This document shows, one piece after another, positions 7,546-18,977 of a DNA stretch of 32,020 bases. Source of the DNA: a bacterium (GTDB lineage: Bacteria > Elusimicrobiota > Elusimicrobia > UBA1565 > UBA9628). Within the stretch, counting starts at the first letter, position 1. Each line of letters starts with the position of its first letter. The DNA lies in NCBI GenBank assembly GCA_021810245.1, contig JAJZJF010000013.1, positions 1 through 32,020 on the forward strand, written 5' to 3'. The translations under genes and the position numbers were made by a program. Under the pieces are notes generated by a model. That model saw nothing but the letters and a program-made list of their open reading frames with translations. It ran no database searches and had not been told where the DNA came from.

Positions 7546-10037
7546 TCCGCCGACGCTTCGGAAACCCCTATCGGTTCCGCGGCGACCGGGGAAACGCGCG
7601 CGACCTTGTCTTCTTCATCCATACGGACAAGCCTGACTCCCTGCGTATTGCGGGAAATGACCTTGATATCCTTGCAGCGAAGACGAATCATCTTTCCCTT
7701 CTCGGTCATGACCATTAAGTCGTCCTCATCCGTGACCAATTTGACTCCGATAACCGTTCCGTTTCTCTCCGTGGCCTTGATCGTGATAATCCCCGATCCG
7801 CCGCGATGCTGTCCTCGGTATTCGGAGAGATCTGTTCGCTTTCCAAAGCCGTTCTCGCAAACGGTCAACAAGGTTTTCTTGCTATCGGACGGGAAAGCCT
7901 CCATGCCAATAACTTGATCGCCTTTATCAAGCCGAATTCCGCGCACGCCCATCGCGGTCCTTCCCATAGCGCGGACATCGGATTCCGAGAAACGAATGGC
8001 CATTCCCGCCTTGGTAGCGATCAAAAGCCCATCCGAACCGCTGGTATGTTGGACTTCAACCAAGACATCTCCCTCATCTAAGGACAAGGCGATGAGGCCG
8101 CTTCGGCGAATATGCTCGAATTCCGACAGCGGCGTTTTCTTGATCGTGCCATTTCGGGTGCACATGACCAGAAAACTTTCCTTGCCCTTTTTCTCTTCAA
8201 AAGAGCGAATCGCTATTGAGGATGTGATTTTTTCCTCTCCGGTCAAGGCCAACAAATTGACGACCGCCTTGCCGCGGGAAGCCCGTCCCGCCTCGGGAAC
8301 CTCAAAAGCCCTCAAGGCGAAAGCTCGGCCTCTGTTGGTGAAAAACAGAAGAGTGGCGTGAGTATCGGTGATAAAGAAATGTTCAATAAAGTCTTCTTCT
8401 TTGACATCCGCGCCGGTCACTCCCTTGCCGCCTCTTCCCTGGGCTTGATAAGTCGTAACGGGAATCCGTTTAATGTATCCGGAATTCGAAAGACTGATCA
8501 CAACATCTTCTTTCGCGATTAAGTCTTCTAAAGACATCTCGGCGGCTTCGCTGGTAATCTGAGTGCGGCGCTCTTGAGCGAAAGATTTTTTAACCTCTTC
8601 CAGCTCTTTGACCACGATGGCCATGATTTTTTGAACGTCCGCGAGAATTCCCTTAAGTTCCGCGATTCTCTTTTTCAACGCGTCGTATTCCGCTTCCAAA
8701 TCTCCAACGGAGAGTTTGGTCAGCTGAGACAAGCGCATATCCAAAATCGCTTGCGCCTGTATTTTGCTGAGTTCAAATTCCGCGATTAATTTCTGGCGAG
8801 CCTCTTCTGAATCCTTGGCTCCCCTGATGATTTTAATCACGCGATCTATATTTTTAACCGCGATTAAAAATCCTTCTAAAATATGGGCCCGGTCCAGCGC
8901 TTTTTTAAGCTGGAACTTGGTGCGCCGGGTCACCACCGTCTTTCGATGCTGAATAAAATGCCCAATAATCTCTCGAATCGGCAAAATTCTCGGACGCCCG
9001 TCCACCAAGGACAATAAAATGACGCCGAAAGAAGTCTCAAGAGCCGTGTGCTTAAAGAGCTGGTTTAAAACAACATTGGCGTTTCCGTCGCGCTTGACCT
9101 CAATGACGACCCGCATCCCACTTCGATCCGATTCATCTCGAATATCTGAAATATCCGGAATCTTTTTATCGCGAACAAGGCCCGCTATCGTCTCAAGCAA
9201 AGTCGCTTTGTTGACTTGATAAGGCAGTTCCGTCACGATAATGGCTTGGCGCCCGCCCTTAATATCCTCAATATCGGTCTTGGCTTGAATTCTGACCGAG
9301 CCGCGCCCGGTTTCAAAATAATCGCGAATTCCGGCCCTGCCGCGAATAATTCCGCCGGTCGGGAAATCGGGCCCTTTTAGAATTTTAAAAAGCTCCTTAG
9401 AATCAAGATTAGGGTCCTTAATTAAAGCGATGGCCGCGTCGCAAACCTCGGTTAAATTATGGGGCGGAATATTGGTCGCCATTCCCACCGCGATGCCGGA
9501 AGAGCCGTTGACGAGTAGATTGGGAGATTGGCTTGGCAACACCGTGGGCTCAACGGTATTTCCGTCGAAATTAGGAACAAAATCAACCGTTTCTTCTTCG
9601 ATATCGGCTAACAGATTCTCTCCGAATTTAGAGAGTCGGCACTCGGTATAACGATAGGCCGCCGCGGGATCGCCATCGACGGAACCGAAATTTCCCTGTC
9701 CATCGACCAAAGGATGGAGAAGCGAAAAGTCCTGCACCATGCGCACCAGGGCGTCGTAAACCGCCATGTCGCCGTGAGGATGGTATTTTTTCAAAACCTC
9801 ACCAACGACTCCGGCGCATTTAGAATATTTTTTGTTTGAGGCGAGCCCTTCCGAATGCATCGCGTATAAAATACGGCGATGAACGGGCTTGAGACCGTCT
9901 CTAACGTCCGGAAGAGCCCGGCCGACGATGACCGACATCGAATAATCGATATAAGACGCCTTCATCTCCGCGCCGATATCGCGCGGCAAAACATTGCCCG
10001 ATGGTTCTTGTGGTTTAGATTCTTCCGTTTTGCTCAT
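7542..10037 (-). CDS. gyrA: DNA gyrase subunit A
   Basis: Breakage-reunion subunit of gyrase, acting with GyrB as A2B2 to introduce negative supercoils. The 831 residues show the N-terminal [32 protein letters not shown], the catalytic tyrosine Tyr130 in [11 protein letters not shown], and the start of the C-terminal pinwheel with the GyrA box in [10 protein letters not shown], which separates gyrase from topoisomerase IV. Repeated blades of the beta-pinwheel ([17 protein letters not shown] near the end) are visible. In the quinolone-resistance region the sequence is [17 protein letters not shown], so the usual Ser/Thr (E. coli Ser83) is Met91, while the acidic Asp95 is kept. GAGGAG-type Shine-Dalgarno precedes the ATG. 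It follows gyrB with an 89-bp gap and is coupled by ATGA to the next gene. Confidence 0.97.
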   Translation of the reverse strand: MSKTEESKPQEPSGNVLPRDIGAEMKASYIDYSMSVIVGRALPDVRDGLKPVHRRILYAMHSEGLASNKKYSKCAGVVGEVLKKYHPHGDMAVYDALVRMVQDFSLLHPLVDGQGNFGSVDGDPAAAYRYTECRLSKFGENLLADIEEETVDFVPNFDGNTVEPTVLPSQSPNLLVNGSSGIAVGMATNIPPHNLTEVCDAAIALIKDPNLDSKELFKILKGPDFPTGGIIRGRAGIRDYFETGRGSVRIQAKTDIEDIKGGRQAIIVTELPYQVNKATLLETIAGLVRDKKIPDISDIRDESDRSGMRVVIEVKRDGNANVVLNQLFKHTALETSFGVILLSLVDGRPRILPIREIIGHFIQHRKTVVTRRTKFQLKKALDRAHILEGFLIAVKNIDRVIKIIRGAKDSEEARQKLIAEFELSKIQAQAILDMRLSQLTKLSVGDLEAEYDALKKRIAELKGILADVQKIMAIVVKELEEVKKSFAQERRTQITSEAAEMSLEDLIAKEDVVISLSNSGYIKRIPVTTYQAQGRGGKGVTGADVKEEDFIEHFFITDTHATLLFFTNRGRAFALRAFEVPEAGRASRGKAVVNLLALTGEEKITSSIAIRSFEEKKGKESFLVMCTRNGTIKKTPLSEFEHIRRSGLIALSLDEGDVLVEVQHTSGSDGLLIATKAGMAIRFSESDVRAMGRTAMGVRGIRLDKGDQVIGMEAFPSDSKKTLLTVCENGFGKRTDLSEYRGQHRGGSGIITIKATERNGTVIGVKLVTDEDDLMVMTEKGKMIRLRCKDIKVISRNTQGVRLVRMDEEDKVARVSPVAAEPIGVSEASAE

Positions 10038-10126
10038 AAATTTCTCCTCAACTCGCTATAAAATTATTTTTATCCGGCACGCCATTCCCCTGATTAAAGG
10101 CTGAATTTTTCCGTGGTCATGTTCCC

Positions 10127-13007
<2,881 letters not shown>

Positions 13008-13011
<4 letters not shown>

Positions 13012-14135
13012 ACGGGAGCCTCGACTCTCATCGGCATAATGATAAAGAAATAATCTTTCCCTTTTTCAGGTTCGACGCGAACCGGGTTAGAAGAAGTGGT
13101 AAAACTCATCCGAACCGATTCTGAATCAATTCTCTTAAGCGCTTCAACCATAAACGCCGGGTTAAAGGCGATATCAAATTTATTCCCCGAATATTTAATT
13201 GGAATTTCATCGTCATATTCAGAATAGGGGCTAATCGCAGAAATTTTAAGGGCTTCCGAATTAAGCGAATAAGAAACCGTTCCGCCGCGATCCCCCACGC
13301 ATAAAGCGGCGCGTTTGGTCGAGGTCAATAAATCGGCGGTGTTGGCCGTGATGGAAAAATCTGTTTTTTCCGGTATCACCCTTTTATAATTGGGAAAAGT
13401 TCCACTGACCAAACGGGATAGAAGAGTAGTTTGATTAAATTCAAACACGATTTGATTATCCGTAATGGTTATTTTAATCTTTTTTGCGGAATCAGAATCT
13501 ATTTTATGAAGAGAAGCCAACCGCAAAAGCTCGGAAAGAGTTTTATGTGGAATAATGGACTGAAAACTGGCTTCTTTAGGAAGAGCTTCTTGAGAACTGA
13601 CAGCTAAACGGCGGCCGTCAGTAGCGATCATATCCAGTTTTCCTTTATCGGCGGACCAAAAAACCCCGCTTAACACATGATTAACTTCCGGCAAAGACGT
13701 TGAAAACAAGGTTTTTGAAATCATATCCAAAATTGGATTCGCTAAAACGCTGAAAGTTTTTTCTTTATTGACTGTAGGGAAAACCGGATATTCGTTTTTA
13801 GGACTTCCGGAAACTAAAAAATAAGACCTTCCGCATCTTAGCGAAAGTTTTCCATTGGAATCAATGCTTAAAGAAACGTTTTGGCCTTCGGGAAAACTAT
13901 GCAACATTTCGGAAAATTTTTTAGCGGGAACGGCGATGCTTCCCGTGCCCTCTATTTGAGCTTTAACATAATGTTTAACCCCTATTTCCAAATCCGTTGC
14001 CGTTAGCTTTAAAAAAGAATCTTCGGTCTCTAAAAGAAAATTCATTAATATTGGAAGAGTGGTTCGGCTGGACAATCCCGCTTGAATTGTTTGAATTCCA
14101 TCCACTAGATCATTTTTATTACAAGTAACTTTCAT
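13008..14135 (-). CDS. dnaN: DNA polymerase III beta subunit (sliding clamp)
   Basis: Ring-shaped homodimeric clamp that tethers polymerase III and many repair enzymes to DNA. The three tandem clamp folds are recognisable from the N-terminal KNDLVDGIQTIQAGLSSRTTLPIL and LTATDLEIGVKH, through the middle-domain MIATDGRRLAVSSQ, to the C-terminal EYDDEIPIKYSGNKFDIAFNPAFMVEAL and the terminal IIMPMRV (family: PMRL/V), which forms part of the hydrophobic clamp-binding pocket. The track start at 14141 is only one base behind an AAGGA; the second ATG (14135) stands seven bases behind that same AAGGA and gives the more usual MKVTCNKNDL start, so I use it (375 residues). It is separated from dnaA by a 180-bp AT-rich spacer with DnaA boxes and is coupled by GTGA to dciA. 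Confidence 0.97.
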
Positions 14136-14164
14136 ATTCATATCCTTAGTAAAGGCATGGGTTT

Positions 14165-14173
14165 TGTGGATAA
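14165..14173 (-). promoter_or_regulatory. DnaA box, perfect consensus
   Basis: Reverse complement reads TTATCCACA, the exact DnaA-box consensus, just 24 bp upstream of the dnaN start codon. It may serve origin function, dnaN regulation by DnaA, or both. Confidence 0.8.
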
Positions 14174-14248
14174 AATAATTTAAATATAAAAATCTCTTTT
14201 AAAATCAAACAAAAAACCATTCTTTGTTTAAAGATTGAAAATGAAATT

Positions 14249-14257
14249 TTATCCACA
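14249..14257 (+). promoter_or_regulatory. DnaA box, perfect consensus
   Basis: TTATCCACA on the plus strand, followed immediately by GTATTCACA (14258-14266, two mismatches), forming a possible tandem pair that faces the AT-rich run TTTTTTTATAAAC. Confidence 0.8.
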
Positions 14258-14306
14258 GTATTCACAAAAATTTTTTTATAAACAAATTTTTTAAGGTTTA
14301 ATCTTT

Positions 14307-14315
14307 TTATCCCCA
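14307..14315 (+). promoter_or_regulatory. DnaA box with one mismatch
   Basis: TTATCCCCA, one change from TTATCCACA, next to the dnaA stop codon. Same orientation as the box at 14249. Weaker evidence than the perfect boxes. Confidence 0.5.
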
Positions 14316-14321
14316 TCTTTA

Positions 14322-15704
14322 TCACTCAAATTTTTTATCTTCAACCATTTTGATATCAGACTGAAGTTTATTGATCATTTCCAGGAAAAAAGGGTCTTCT
14401 TCGACTTTTTTCCTGATTTTATCCCTTGCGTGAATAACAGTCGTATGATCTTTTCCGCCAAATGCTCTGCCGATATCTTTGAGGGACATATCAGTCATCG
14501 CGCAACACAAATACATGGCGACCTGTCTGGGAATAGAAATAGAAGCGTAGCGGTGACTCCCTTTTAAATCTTTTACATCAACCGAATATTTATAAGCGAC
14601 AACCCTTTGAATCGTCTCTACTGATATAGAATACGAATTTTCATTAGCGATTGAATCTTTTAAAATTTCTTTGGCGTAGTCAATCGAGAGCGGATTACCC
14701 GTCGCCAATGAGAAAGCTTTAAGGCGAATCAAGGCCCCTTCTAAAGCGCGAACGTTGGTTTTTATGGAACTAGAGAGAAATAAAATCACGTCATCCGGAA
14801 CAAAAAAGCCTTCAAGCTCAGCTTTTTTTCTTAAGATGGCGATGCGGGTTTCTATATCCGGAATCTTGATATCAGCGATAACCCCCCACTCAAGCCTTGA
14901 AATCAAACGCTTTTCATATGGAGTCATTTCTTTGGGTGAGCGGTCTGAAGATATCACCAATTGCTTGTGGGCGTTAAAAAGGGCGTTAAAGGTGTGAAAA
15001 AACTCTTCCTCGCTTCTTTCTTTAGCGATTAAAAACTGTAGGTCATCCATTAGTAGGCAATCTAAATTCCGATATTTGTTGCGAAAACTTTCGGTTGTGT
15101 TGTGGCGGATGCATTCCACATATTCGTTGACGAATTGCTCGGAAGTCGTGTAGAGAACGCGGGTGGAGGGATTTTCTTTTCTCAAAGCGTGTCCTATCGC
15201 GTGCATGAGGTGAGTTTTCCCAAGCCCCACGCCGCCGTAGATCACGAGGGGATTATATTGGATTCCAGGTTTTCTGACGATGGCTTCGGCGGTCGCATGG
15301 GCAAAGCGGTTGGAAGCCCCCACGACAAAAGTCGAAAAAGTATATTTCGGGTTTAAATCGCTGGCTCTAAAATCATATTGAGGGCTTGGTTCTGAAATGG
15401 GGTCGGTCTCAAGAATCCCATTTTTAATATCCTTGGCCAAATCGTAATCATAGTCAATTGAAGACACCGACTCTAGGTTTTTCTTGAAATGGTCTAAAAT
15501 TTTTTTCTGATAATTTTTTTTAATCCAATCGGAAAAATATTTATTGGGAACCTTGAGGCGCAAAACTCCATGATCTAAATTAATCGATTCAATGGGTTGC
15601 AGCCACAGGTCCGCTTGTTCATCCCCAATATCGCCGCGAAGCTCATCGATGGTTTTTGACCACAGAGCGGTTATTTGTGAGTTATCCACAGGTTTTCCAC
15701 CCAT
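14322..15704 (-). CDS. dnaA: Chromosomal replication initiator DnaA
   Basis: Origin-binding AAA+ initiator. Four domains are visible in 460 residues: domain I (residues 1-80, LWSKTIDEL...ADLWLQPIESI), a short acidic/variable linker (80-115), the AAA+ domain starting at NPKYTFSTFVVGASNRFAHA with Walker A GGVGLGKTH at 157-165 and Walker B LLMDDLQFL, and the DNA-binding domain IV with the signature GRAFGGKDHTTVIHARDKI near the C-terminus. The listed ATG lacks a clear Shine-Dalgarno; an in-frame GTG five codons later (15689) has GGTGG seven bases upstream and is an alternative start. A perfect DnaA box overlaps these first codons, suggesting self-regulation. It heads the minus-strand replication cluster. 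Confidence 0.98.
   Translation of the reverse strand: MGGKPVDNSQITALWSKTIDELRGDIGDEQADLWLQPIESINLDHGVLRLKVPNKYFSDWIKKNYQKKILDHFKKNLESVSSIDYDYDLAKDIKNGILETDPISEPSPQYDFRASDLNPKYTFSTFVVGASNRFAHATAEAIVRKPGIQYNPLVIYGGVGLGKTHLMHAIGHALRKENPSTRVLYTTSEQFVNEYVECIRHNTTESFRNKYRNLDCLLMDDLQFLIAKERSEEEFFHTFNALFNAHKQLVISSDRSPKEMTPYEKRLISRLEWGVIADIKIPDIETRIAILRKKAELEGFFVPDDVILFLSSSIKTNVRALEGALIRLKAFSLATGNPLSIDYAKEILKDSIANENSYSISVETIQRVVAYKYSVDVKDLKGSHRYASISIPRQVAMYLCCAMTDMSLKDIGRAFGGKDHTTVIHARDKIRKKVEEDPFFLEMINKLQSDIKMVEDKKFE
15682..15690 (+). promoter_or_regulatory. DnaA box inside the first codons of dnaA
   Basis: TTATCCACA, perfect consensus, overlaps dnaA codons 5-8 and the alternative GTG start. TTTTCCACC (15693-15701, two mismatches) follows 11 bp later in the same orientation. 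Binding here would be well placed to repress dnaA or to nucleate unwinding of the AT-rich stretch directly upstream. Confidence 0.7.
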
Positions 15705-15729
15705 GTGAATCTAAAGAGATTTTTTCTAA

Positions 15730-15758
15730 ATTATATTTTAAAAATAAGTACTTTTTAA
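15730..15758 (-). promoter_or_regulatory. Putative dnaA promoter
   Basis: On the minus strand a perfect -10 TATAAT (15730-15735) is preceded at 17 bp by TTAAAA (4 of 6 to the -35 consensus). Initiation would fall about 20 bases before the dnaA ATG. AT-richness of the region makes chance matches likely, so confidence is limited. Confidence 0.35.
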
Positions 15759-15819
15759 TTAAAAATTCAGTCAAATAAAGCTCCCACGGCAAATTAATTC
15801 GTCTGATATAAAAGAAACA

Positions 15820-15844
15820 GGAATGCGAATAATAGGCGCATTCC
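15820..15844. repeat. Inverted repeat between dnaA and the CpaF-like gene
   Basis: GGAATGCG (15820-15827) and CGCATTCC (15837-15844) form a perfect 8-bp inverted repeat with a 9-base loop. There is no T-run after it on either strand and no gene that would need termination here, so a protein-binding operator or an origin structure is more likely than a terminator. Confidence 0.5.
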
Positions 15845-15934
15845 GTATCTTTATCTTAGCTCATTTCTCGACGAGAGTCAAACTACATTTGAATGAAGAG
15901 ATTGAATTTAAGCGGAATGTGATAGGATTAAGAA

Positions 15935-16987
15935 ATGAACACCGTAGAAGAATTTTTAAAACTGATGAATAACAGCGCCATCATCGAGGTGATGATCAAT
16001 GAAGATGGCGCTGTTTACATTGAACGTTCAGGATTGTCTTTTGTCGAAAAAACTTCTCTGGTTCTCGGAAATCCAGAACGCCAGGAGGTTTTAAAATCCA
16101 TGGCTGGAGCGGTAACCCTGACCCCTCAGAGGCCTTATGCGGATTTGCTTGGCGTTGACGGTTCTCGAATACACGCAATCGGGTATCCAATTGTAAAATC
16201 TCTCGCTTTGACGGTTCGCAAACGCCCCCAAAAGCGTCCCTCAATTGAGGAGATGGTCCAACTTCAAACTTTAAGCGCCGCTTGCGCAAATTTTCTGGTC
16301 TATGCCGTTCAATTAAAGAAAAATATCATGATCTGTGGAGGCACGAGTTCAGGAAAAACAACCTTGCTTAACGCATTGGCGGCGCATTGCCAGCCGCAAG
16401 AGCGAATCTTGGTTCTTGAGGATACCCCTGAACTCACCTTGCCCCAGCCGCATGTGATGTATTTGAGGACGCGGATTGCCGATCAAAGCGGGCTCCCTGA
16501 TATTACGTTAAGAGAACTCGTCATCAACACTCTCCGGATGCGCCCCGATCGCCTGATCGTCGGGGAATGCAGAGGCCCGGAAGCGGCCGATATGTTGGGA
16601 GCCATGAATGTGGGTCAGGACGGGCTTTTGAGCACGCTCCATGCCAGTTCTTCCCGCGAGGTTTTGGCGCGATTAGAGACCTTGGTTTTTATGTCGGGAA
16701 TCGATATGCCGCTCAAGGCGGTTCGCTCCCAAATTTCGACCGCGCTTGACTTGATTGTTTTTATGGCGCGTTTGGCGGATGGGAAACGGCGGGTCATTTC
16801 TGTCGTTGAAGTGACCGGCATGGAATTAGACAATATCACCCTGTCGGAACTTTTTTCGGCCGATGTTCGGAAATCTCCGGAGGGGATGGCCGTCTCTCTT
16901 AAAGGCACGGGCCTAAGACCCAAATTTTACGATCAATTAAGGAGCCAAGGTTTTGAACCGCCGATGAATTTTTTTGAGAATTCATGA
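15935..16987 (+). CDS. CpaF/TadA-type secretion ATPase (VirB11-like)
   Basis: Hexameric ATPase of the type II/IV secretion superfamily that powers Tad pili or related secretion systems from the cytoplasmic face of the membrane. In 350 residues: an N-terminal domain ending in the CpaF-like DGSRIHAIGYP (75-85), Walker A GGTSSGKTT (135-143), the Asp box LEDTPEL (161-167), Walker B DRLIVGECRGPEA (205-217) and the His box GLLSTLHASSSRE (230-242). This is a complete catalytic core with a short N-terminus. AGGA lies six bases before the ATG. Its stop overlaps the start of the histidine kinase as ATGA. None of the usual Tad partners (TadB/C membrane proteins, pilin, CpaE, secretin) are in the window, so its machine is elsewhere or it has another job, possibly linked to the sensor kinase. 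Confidence 0.9.
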   Translation: MNTVEEFLKLMNNSAIIEVMINEDGAVYIERSGLSFVEKTSLVLGNPERQEVLKSMAGAVTLTPQRPYADLLGVDGSRIHAIGYPIVKSLALTVRKRPQKRPSIEEMVQLQTLSAACANFLVYAVQLKKNIMICGGTSSGKTTLLNALAAHCQPQERILVLEDTPELTLPQPHVMYLRTRIADQSGLPDITLRELVINTLRMRPDRLIVGECRGPEAADMLGAMNVGQDGLLSTLHASSSREVLARLETLVFMSGIDMPLKAVRSQISTALDLIVFMARLADGKRRVISVVEVTGMELDNITLSELFSADVRKSPEGMAVSLKGTGLRPKFYDQLRSQGFEPPMNFFENS

Positions 16988-18393
16988 GTCTCAGCGTTCG
17001 CTTAGTCCTTGTTTTTTCGCTTTATGGCCTCATTCTGGCCGCCGGTTTTCAATATCTTTACGTTTTGTCGGTTAAACGAGAATCTTTTTTATTGGCGGAA
17101 AATATGGCTCAATCCGAACAGAAAGCTATTGAGGTCCTCATTAATAAAGACGCAGCGCGCGGACATTGGAGTCAAGTCCAGAAATACCTAGGAGATATGA
17201 TTCGCCAGACGGGAATTGCCTCTATTTCTATCTTGGATAATCGCGGGAAATATTTATTGCAAAGGTCCGATCAGCTGATGTGGCTTAAACGCCTCCCACA
17301 CCCCGGGCTTTCCATGTCCAAATGTGCGGACGGTTTTTATGATTTAGAATCTCCTTTCAGACTTCCCCGGGGGCGTTGGGGCAAACTTTTGGTCTCTTTT
17401 CATACTGATTCCGTGGAAAATAGCTTAAGCCGCATACAGGCCCAAGCGATTGCCTCGGCTGTCATGGCTTTTTTGGCCATTATCCTCAGCGCCTGGCTGA
17501 TGGGGACATGGCTCGGTTTTCGCCTTGAGCGTTTGGTTCCCCGCATTGAATCCTTGGCGAAGGATCCGGAAAACTTTAAGCCCATTAAATTGGGCGGGAA
17601 AATAAAAGATGAGGCGTGGCGATTGACTGAGGCTTTCAATTCATTGGGGCACTCTTTGAAAAAAGAAATTCGCCTCCGCAGCGAGTTGGAGGCGGAAAAA
17701 GCGGAATTGGCGGCGATGCTGGTGCATGATTTTAAAAGCCCGATTACGGTCATCCGAGCCGGAATTTCCTTTATCGACGAAGAGGTCTCGGAGAAATTGC
17801 CGCCCAAGGACTGGCTGATTATCGAGAAAACTTTTAGGATGGTCCAATCTTCCATGGAACGCCTCCATCGGATGGTGGAAGATGTTTTGCAGTTGGCGAA
17901 AATGGAGGAAAAATCTTATTTTCAGGACGCCTCTTTTGTTGATCTGGGAGCGATGATTATTTCCGCTCAAAAAGATTTTGATTTAGTGGCCAAGTCCCGG
18001 GGACAAACGATTTCAGTTGAACCGATATCCAAGGCTTATCCTCCGGTTTTGGGAGATATGGTCTTGTTAAGAAGGGTTCTTGATAATCTAATCTATAATG
18101 CCATTGAACACACCCCGCCAGGAGGCGCTATCGAGCTCTCTATTTCAAAAACTCATCAAGGCGTTCGAGTCAGCGTTTCAGATTCTGGTCCCGGGATTCC
18201 CAAGGAAGCCAGAAAGGATATTTTCAAAAAATTCTTCCAAAAAGAGATCAAACGCCATATTGGTAATGTCGGCTTGGGCCTGGCCTTGTGCGAAAAAGTG
18301 ATTCTCAGACACGGCGGGATGATTGGTATTGAGGACGCAAAGCCTAGAGGAGCCTGCTTTTACTTTATTTTACCGGAAGCGCGAGAGGCGTAG
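16984..18393 (+). CDS. Transmembrane sensor histidine kinase
   Basis: Inner-membrane two-component sensor. TM1 lies at about residues 8-29, followed by a ~120-residue extracytoplasmic sensor region (with a single Cys in MSKCADGFYD), TM2 at about 153-177, and a HAMP-like linker at 178-232. The HisKA H-box is AAMLVHDFKSPITVI with phospho-acceptor His248. The HATPase_c domain shows the N-box DNLIYNAIEHTPPGG (Asn368, Asn372), G1 SDSGPGIP (399-406), an F-box FKKFFQK and G2 GLGLAL (430-435). All catalytic motifs are intact, so it should be active. It is coupled by ATGA to the CpaF-like ATPase and no response regulator gene is adjacent; its partner must be elsewhere. The last 34 bp overlap the 3' end of maf. 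Confidence 0.94.
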   Translation: MSLSVRLVLVFSLYGLILAAGFQYLYVLSVKRESFLLAENMAQSEQKAIEVLINKDAARGHWSQVQKYLGDMIRQTGIASISILDNRGKYLLQRSDQLMWLKRLPHPGLSMSKCADGFYDLESPFRLPRGRWGKLLVSFHTDSVENSLSRIQAQAIASAVMAFLAIILSAWLMGTWLGFRLERLVPRIESLAKDPENFKPIKLGGKIKDEAWRLTEAFNSLGHSLKKEIRLRSELEAEKAELAAMLVHDFKSPITVIRAGISFIDEEVSEKLPPKDWLIIEKTFRMVQSSMERLHRMVEDVLQLAKMEEKSYFQDASFVDLGAMIISAQKDFDLVAKSRGQTISVEPISKAYPPVLGDMVLLRRVLDNLIYNAIEHTPPGGAIELSISKTHQGVRVSVSDSGPGIPKEARKDIFKKFFQKEIKRHIGNVGLGLALCEKVILRHGGMIGIEDAKPRGACFYFILPEAREA

Positions 18394-18977
18394 GCGCTTT
18401 GAGCTTTCGCGAGTAGAGATTTAACCGCGTCCAGGTGAAGCCCGATGACATTGTCCAAGGGGCCGTCAATGGATTCGATAAAGGGATCGTCCCGGTCTTG
18501 AACGGCGTAAGAGCCGGCTTTGTCTAAATGCTTTCCGGCCAGAGATGAAAGCTCTTTTTCCCCCAATTTTTTTGCCTGAAGACTTGTCACAGAGGCGGTT
18601 TTAAAAATCGTTTTCCCGCCATTGATAACGAGAGCCGCTCCGGTATAGACCTTGTGTTTTTGCCCGTTGAGAAATTCAAGGATGCGCCTTGAGTCTTTCG
18701 GGTTTCTCGGTTTTCCGATAATCTTTCCTCTCGACACGACCGTGGTGTCGGCTCCTAAAACCCAATATTCCTTATTTCTTTTTGCTACAAATAGAGCTTT
18801 TTTGACCGCGAGTTGAATGACCATCTTTCGAGGATTTTTCTCGCGGGTGTTTTCCGATACATGGCTGGGAATAATCTTAAACGGGATTTTAAGCTTAGAG
18901 AGAAGTTTTTTGCGCTGGGGAGAGGAAGAGGCTAAAATAAGCGGCTTTGGCGGAAGATTTACCTTGTGTTTTTCCAT
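18360..18977 (-). CDS. maf: Maf-like nucleoside triphosphate pyrophosphatase
   Basis: House-cleaning enzyme that hydrolyses modified or non-canonical nucleoside triphosphates to monophosphates; Maf proteins have also been tied to cell-division arrest. Family motifs in order: ILASSSPQRKKLLS at the N-terminus, LGADTTVVSRGKIIGKPRNPKDSRRIL, a FLNGQKHKVYTG strand-turn, and KAGSYAVQDRDDPFIESIDGPLDNVIGL, which contains the catalytic Asp/Gln region. The usual RR of the first motif is QR here. The track starts at a TTG (18983); the ATG two codons later (18977) is preferred, giving 205 residues. It overlaps the end of cutA by 19 bp and is the last gene of the pyk-cutA-maf group. Which Maf subgroup (dTTP/UTP or 7-methyl-GTP) is not clear. 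Confidence 0.9.
   Translation of the reverse strand: MEKHKVNLPPKPLILASSSPQRKKLLSKLKIPFKIIPSHVSENTREKNPRKMVIQLAVKKALFVAKRNKEYWVLGADTTVVSRGKIIGKPRNPKDSRRILEFLNGQKHKVYTGAALVINGGKTIFKTASVTSLQAKKLGEKELSSLAGKHLDKAGSYAVQDRDDPFIESIDGPLDNVIGLHLDAVKSLLAKAQSAYASRASGKIK

Larger units (their letters stand above)
14142..14321. other. AT-rich dnaA-dnaN spacer with DnaA boxes (oriC candidate 1)
   Basis: This 180-bp non-coding stretch is strongly AT-rich (runs such as TTTTTTTATAAACAAATTTTTT) and holds two perfect DnaA boxes in opposite orientation, a third with one mismatch, and a weaker one (GTATTCACA) directly abutting the second. In many bacteria oriC is in the dnaA-dnaN spacer, and it would also hold the dnaN promoter. 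The alternative is the spacer upstream of dnaA (15705-15934). Confidence 0.55.
15705..15934. other. Divergent spacer upstream of dnaA (oriC candidate 2)
   Basis: A 230-bp spacer between divergent dnaA and the CpaF-like gene. The dnaA-proximal third is very AT-rich (around 15721-15770, TTATATTTTAAAAATAAG and ATTAAAAATT) and could be an unwinding element next to the DnaA box at 15682. The middle holds an 8-bp hairpin. Gene orientation flips here, as expected at an origin. No further perfect DnaA box is present within the spacer itself. Confidence 0.5.

Noticed and set aside
15820-15844. Hairpin upstream of the CpaF-like gene as a transcription terminator
   Set aside because: No T-run follows in either direction and both neighbours diverge from it, so nothing needs to end there.
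17400-17855. 151-aa minus-strand ORF over the histidine kinase
   Set aside because: Antisense to the H-box and linker region, no supporting context.
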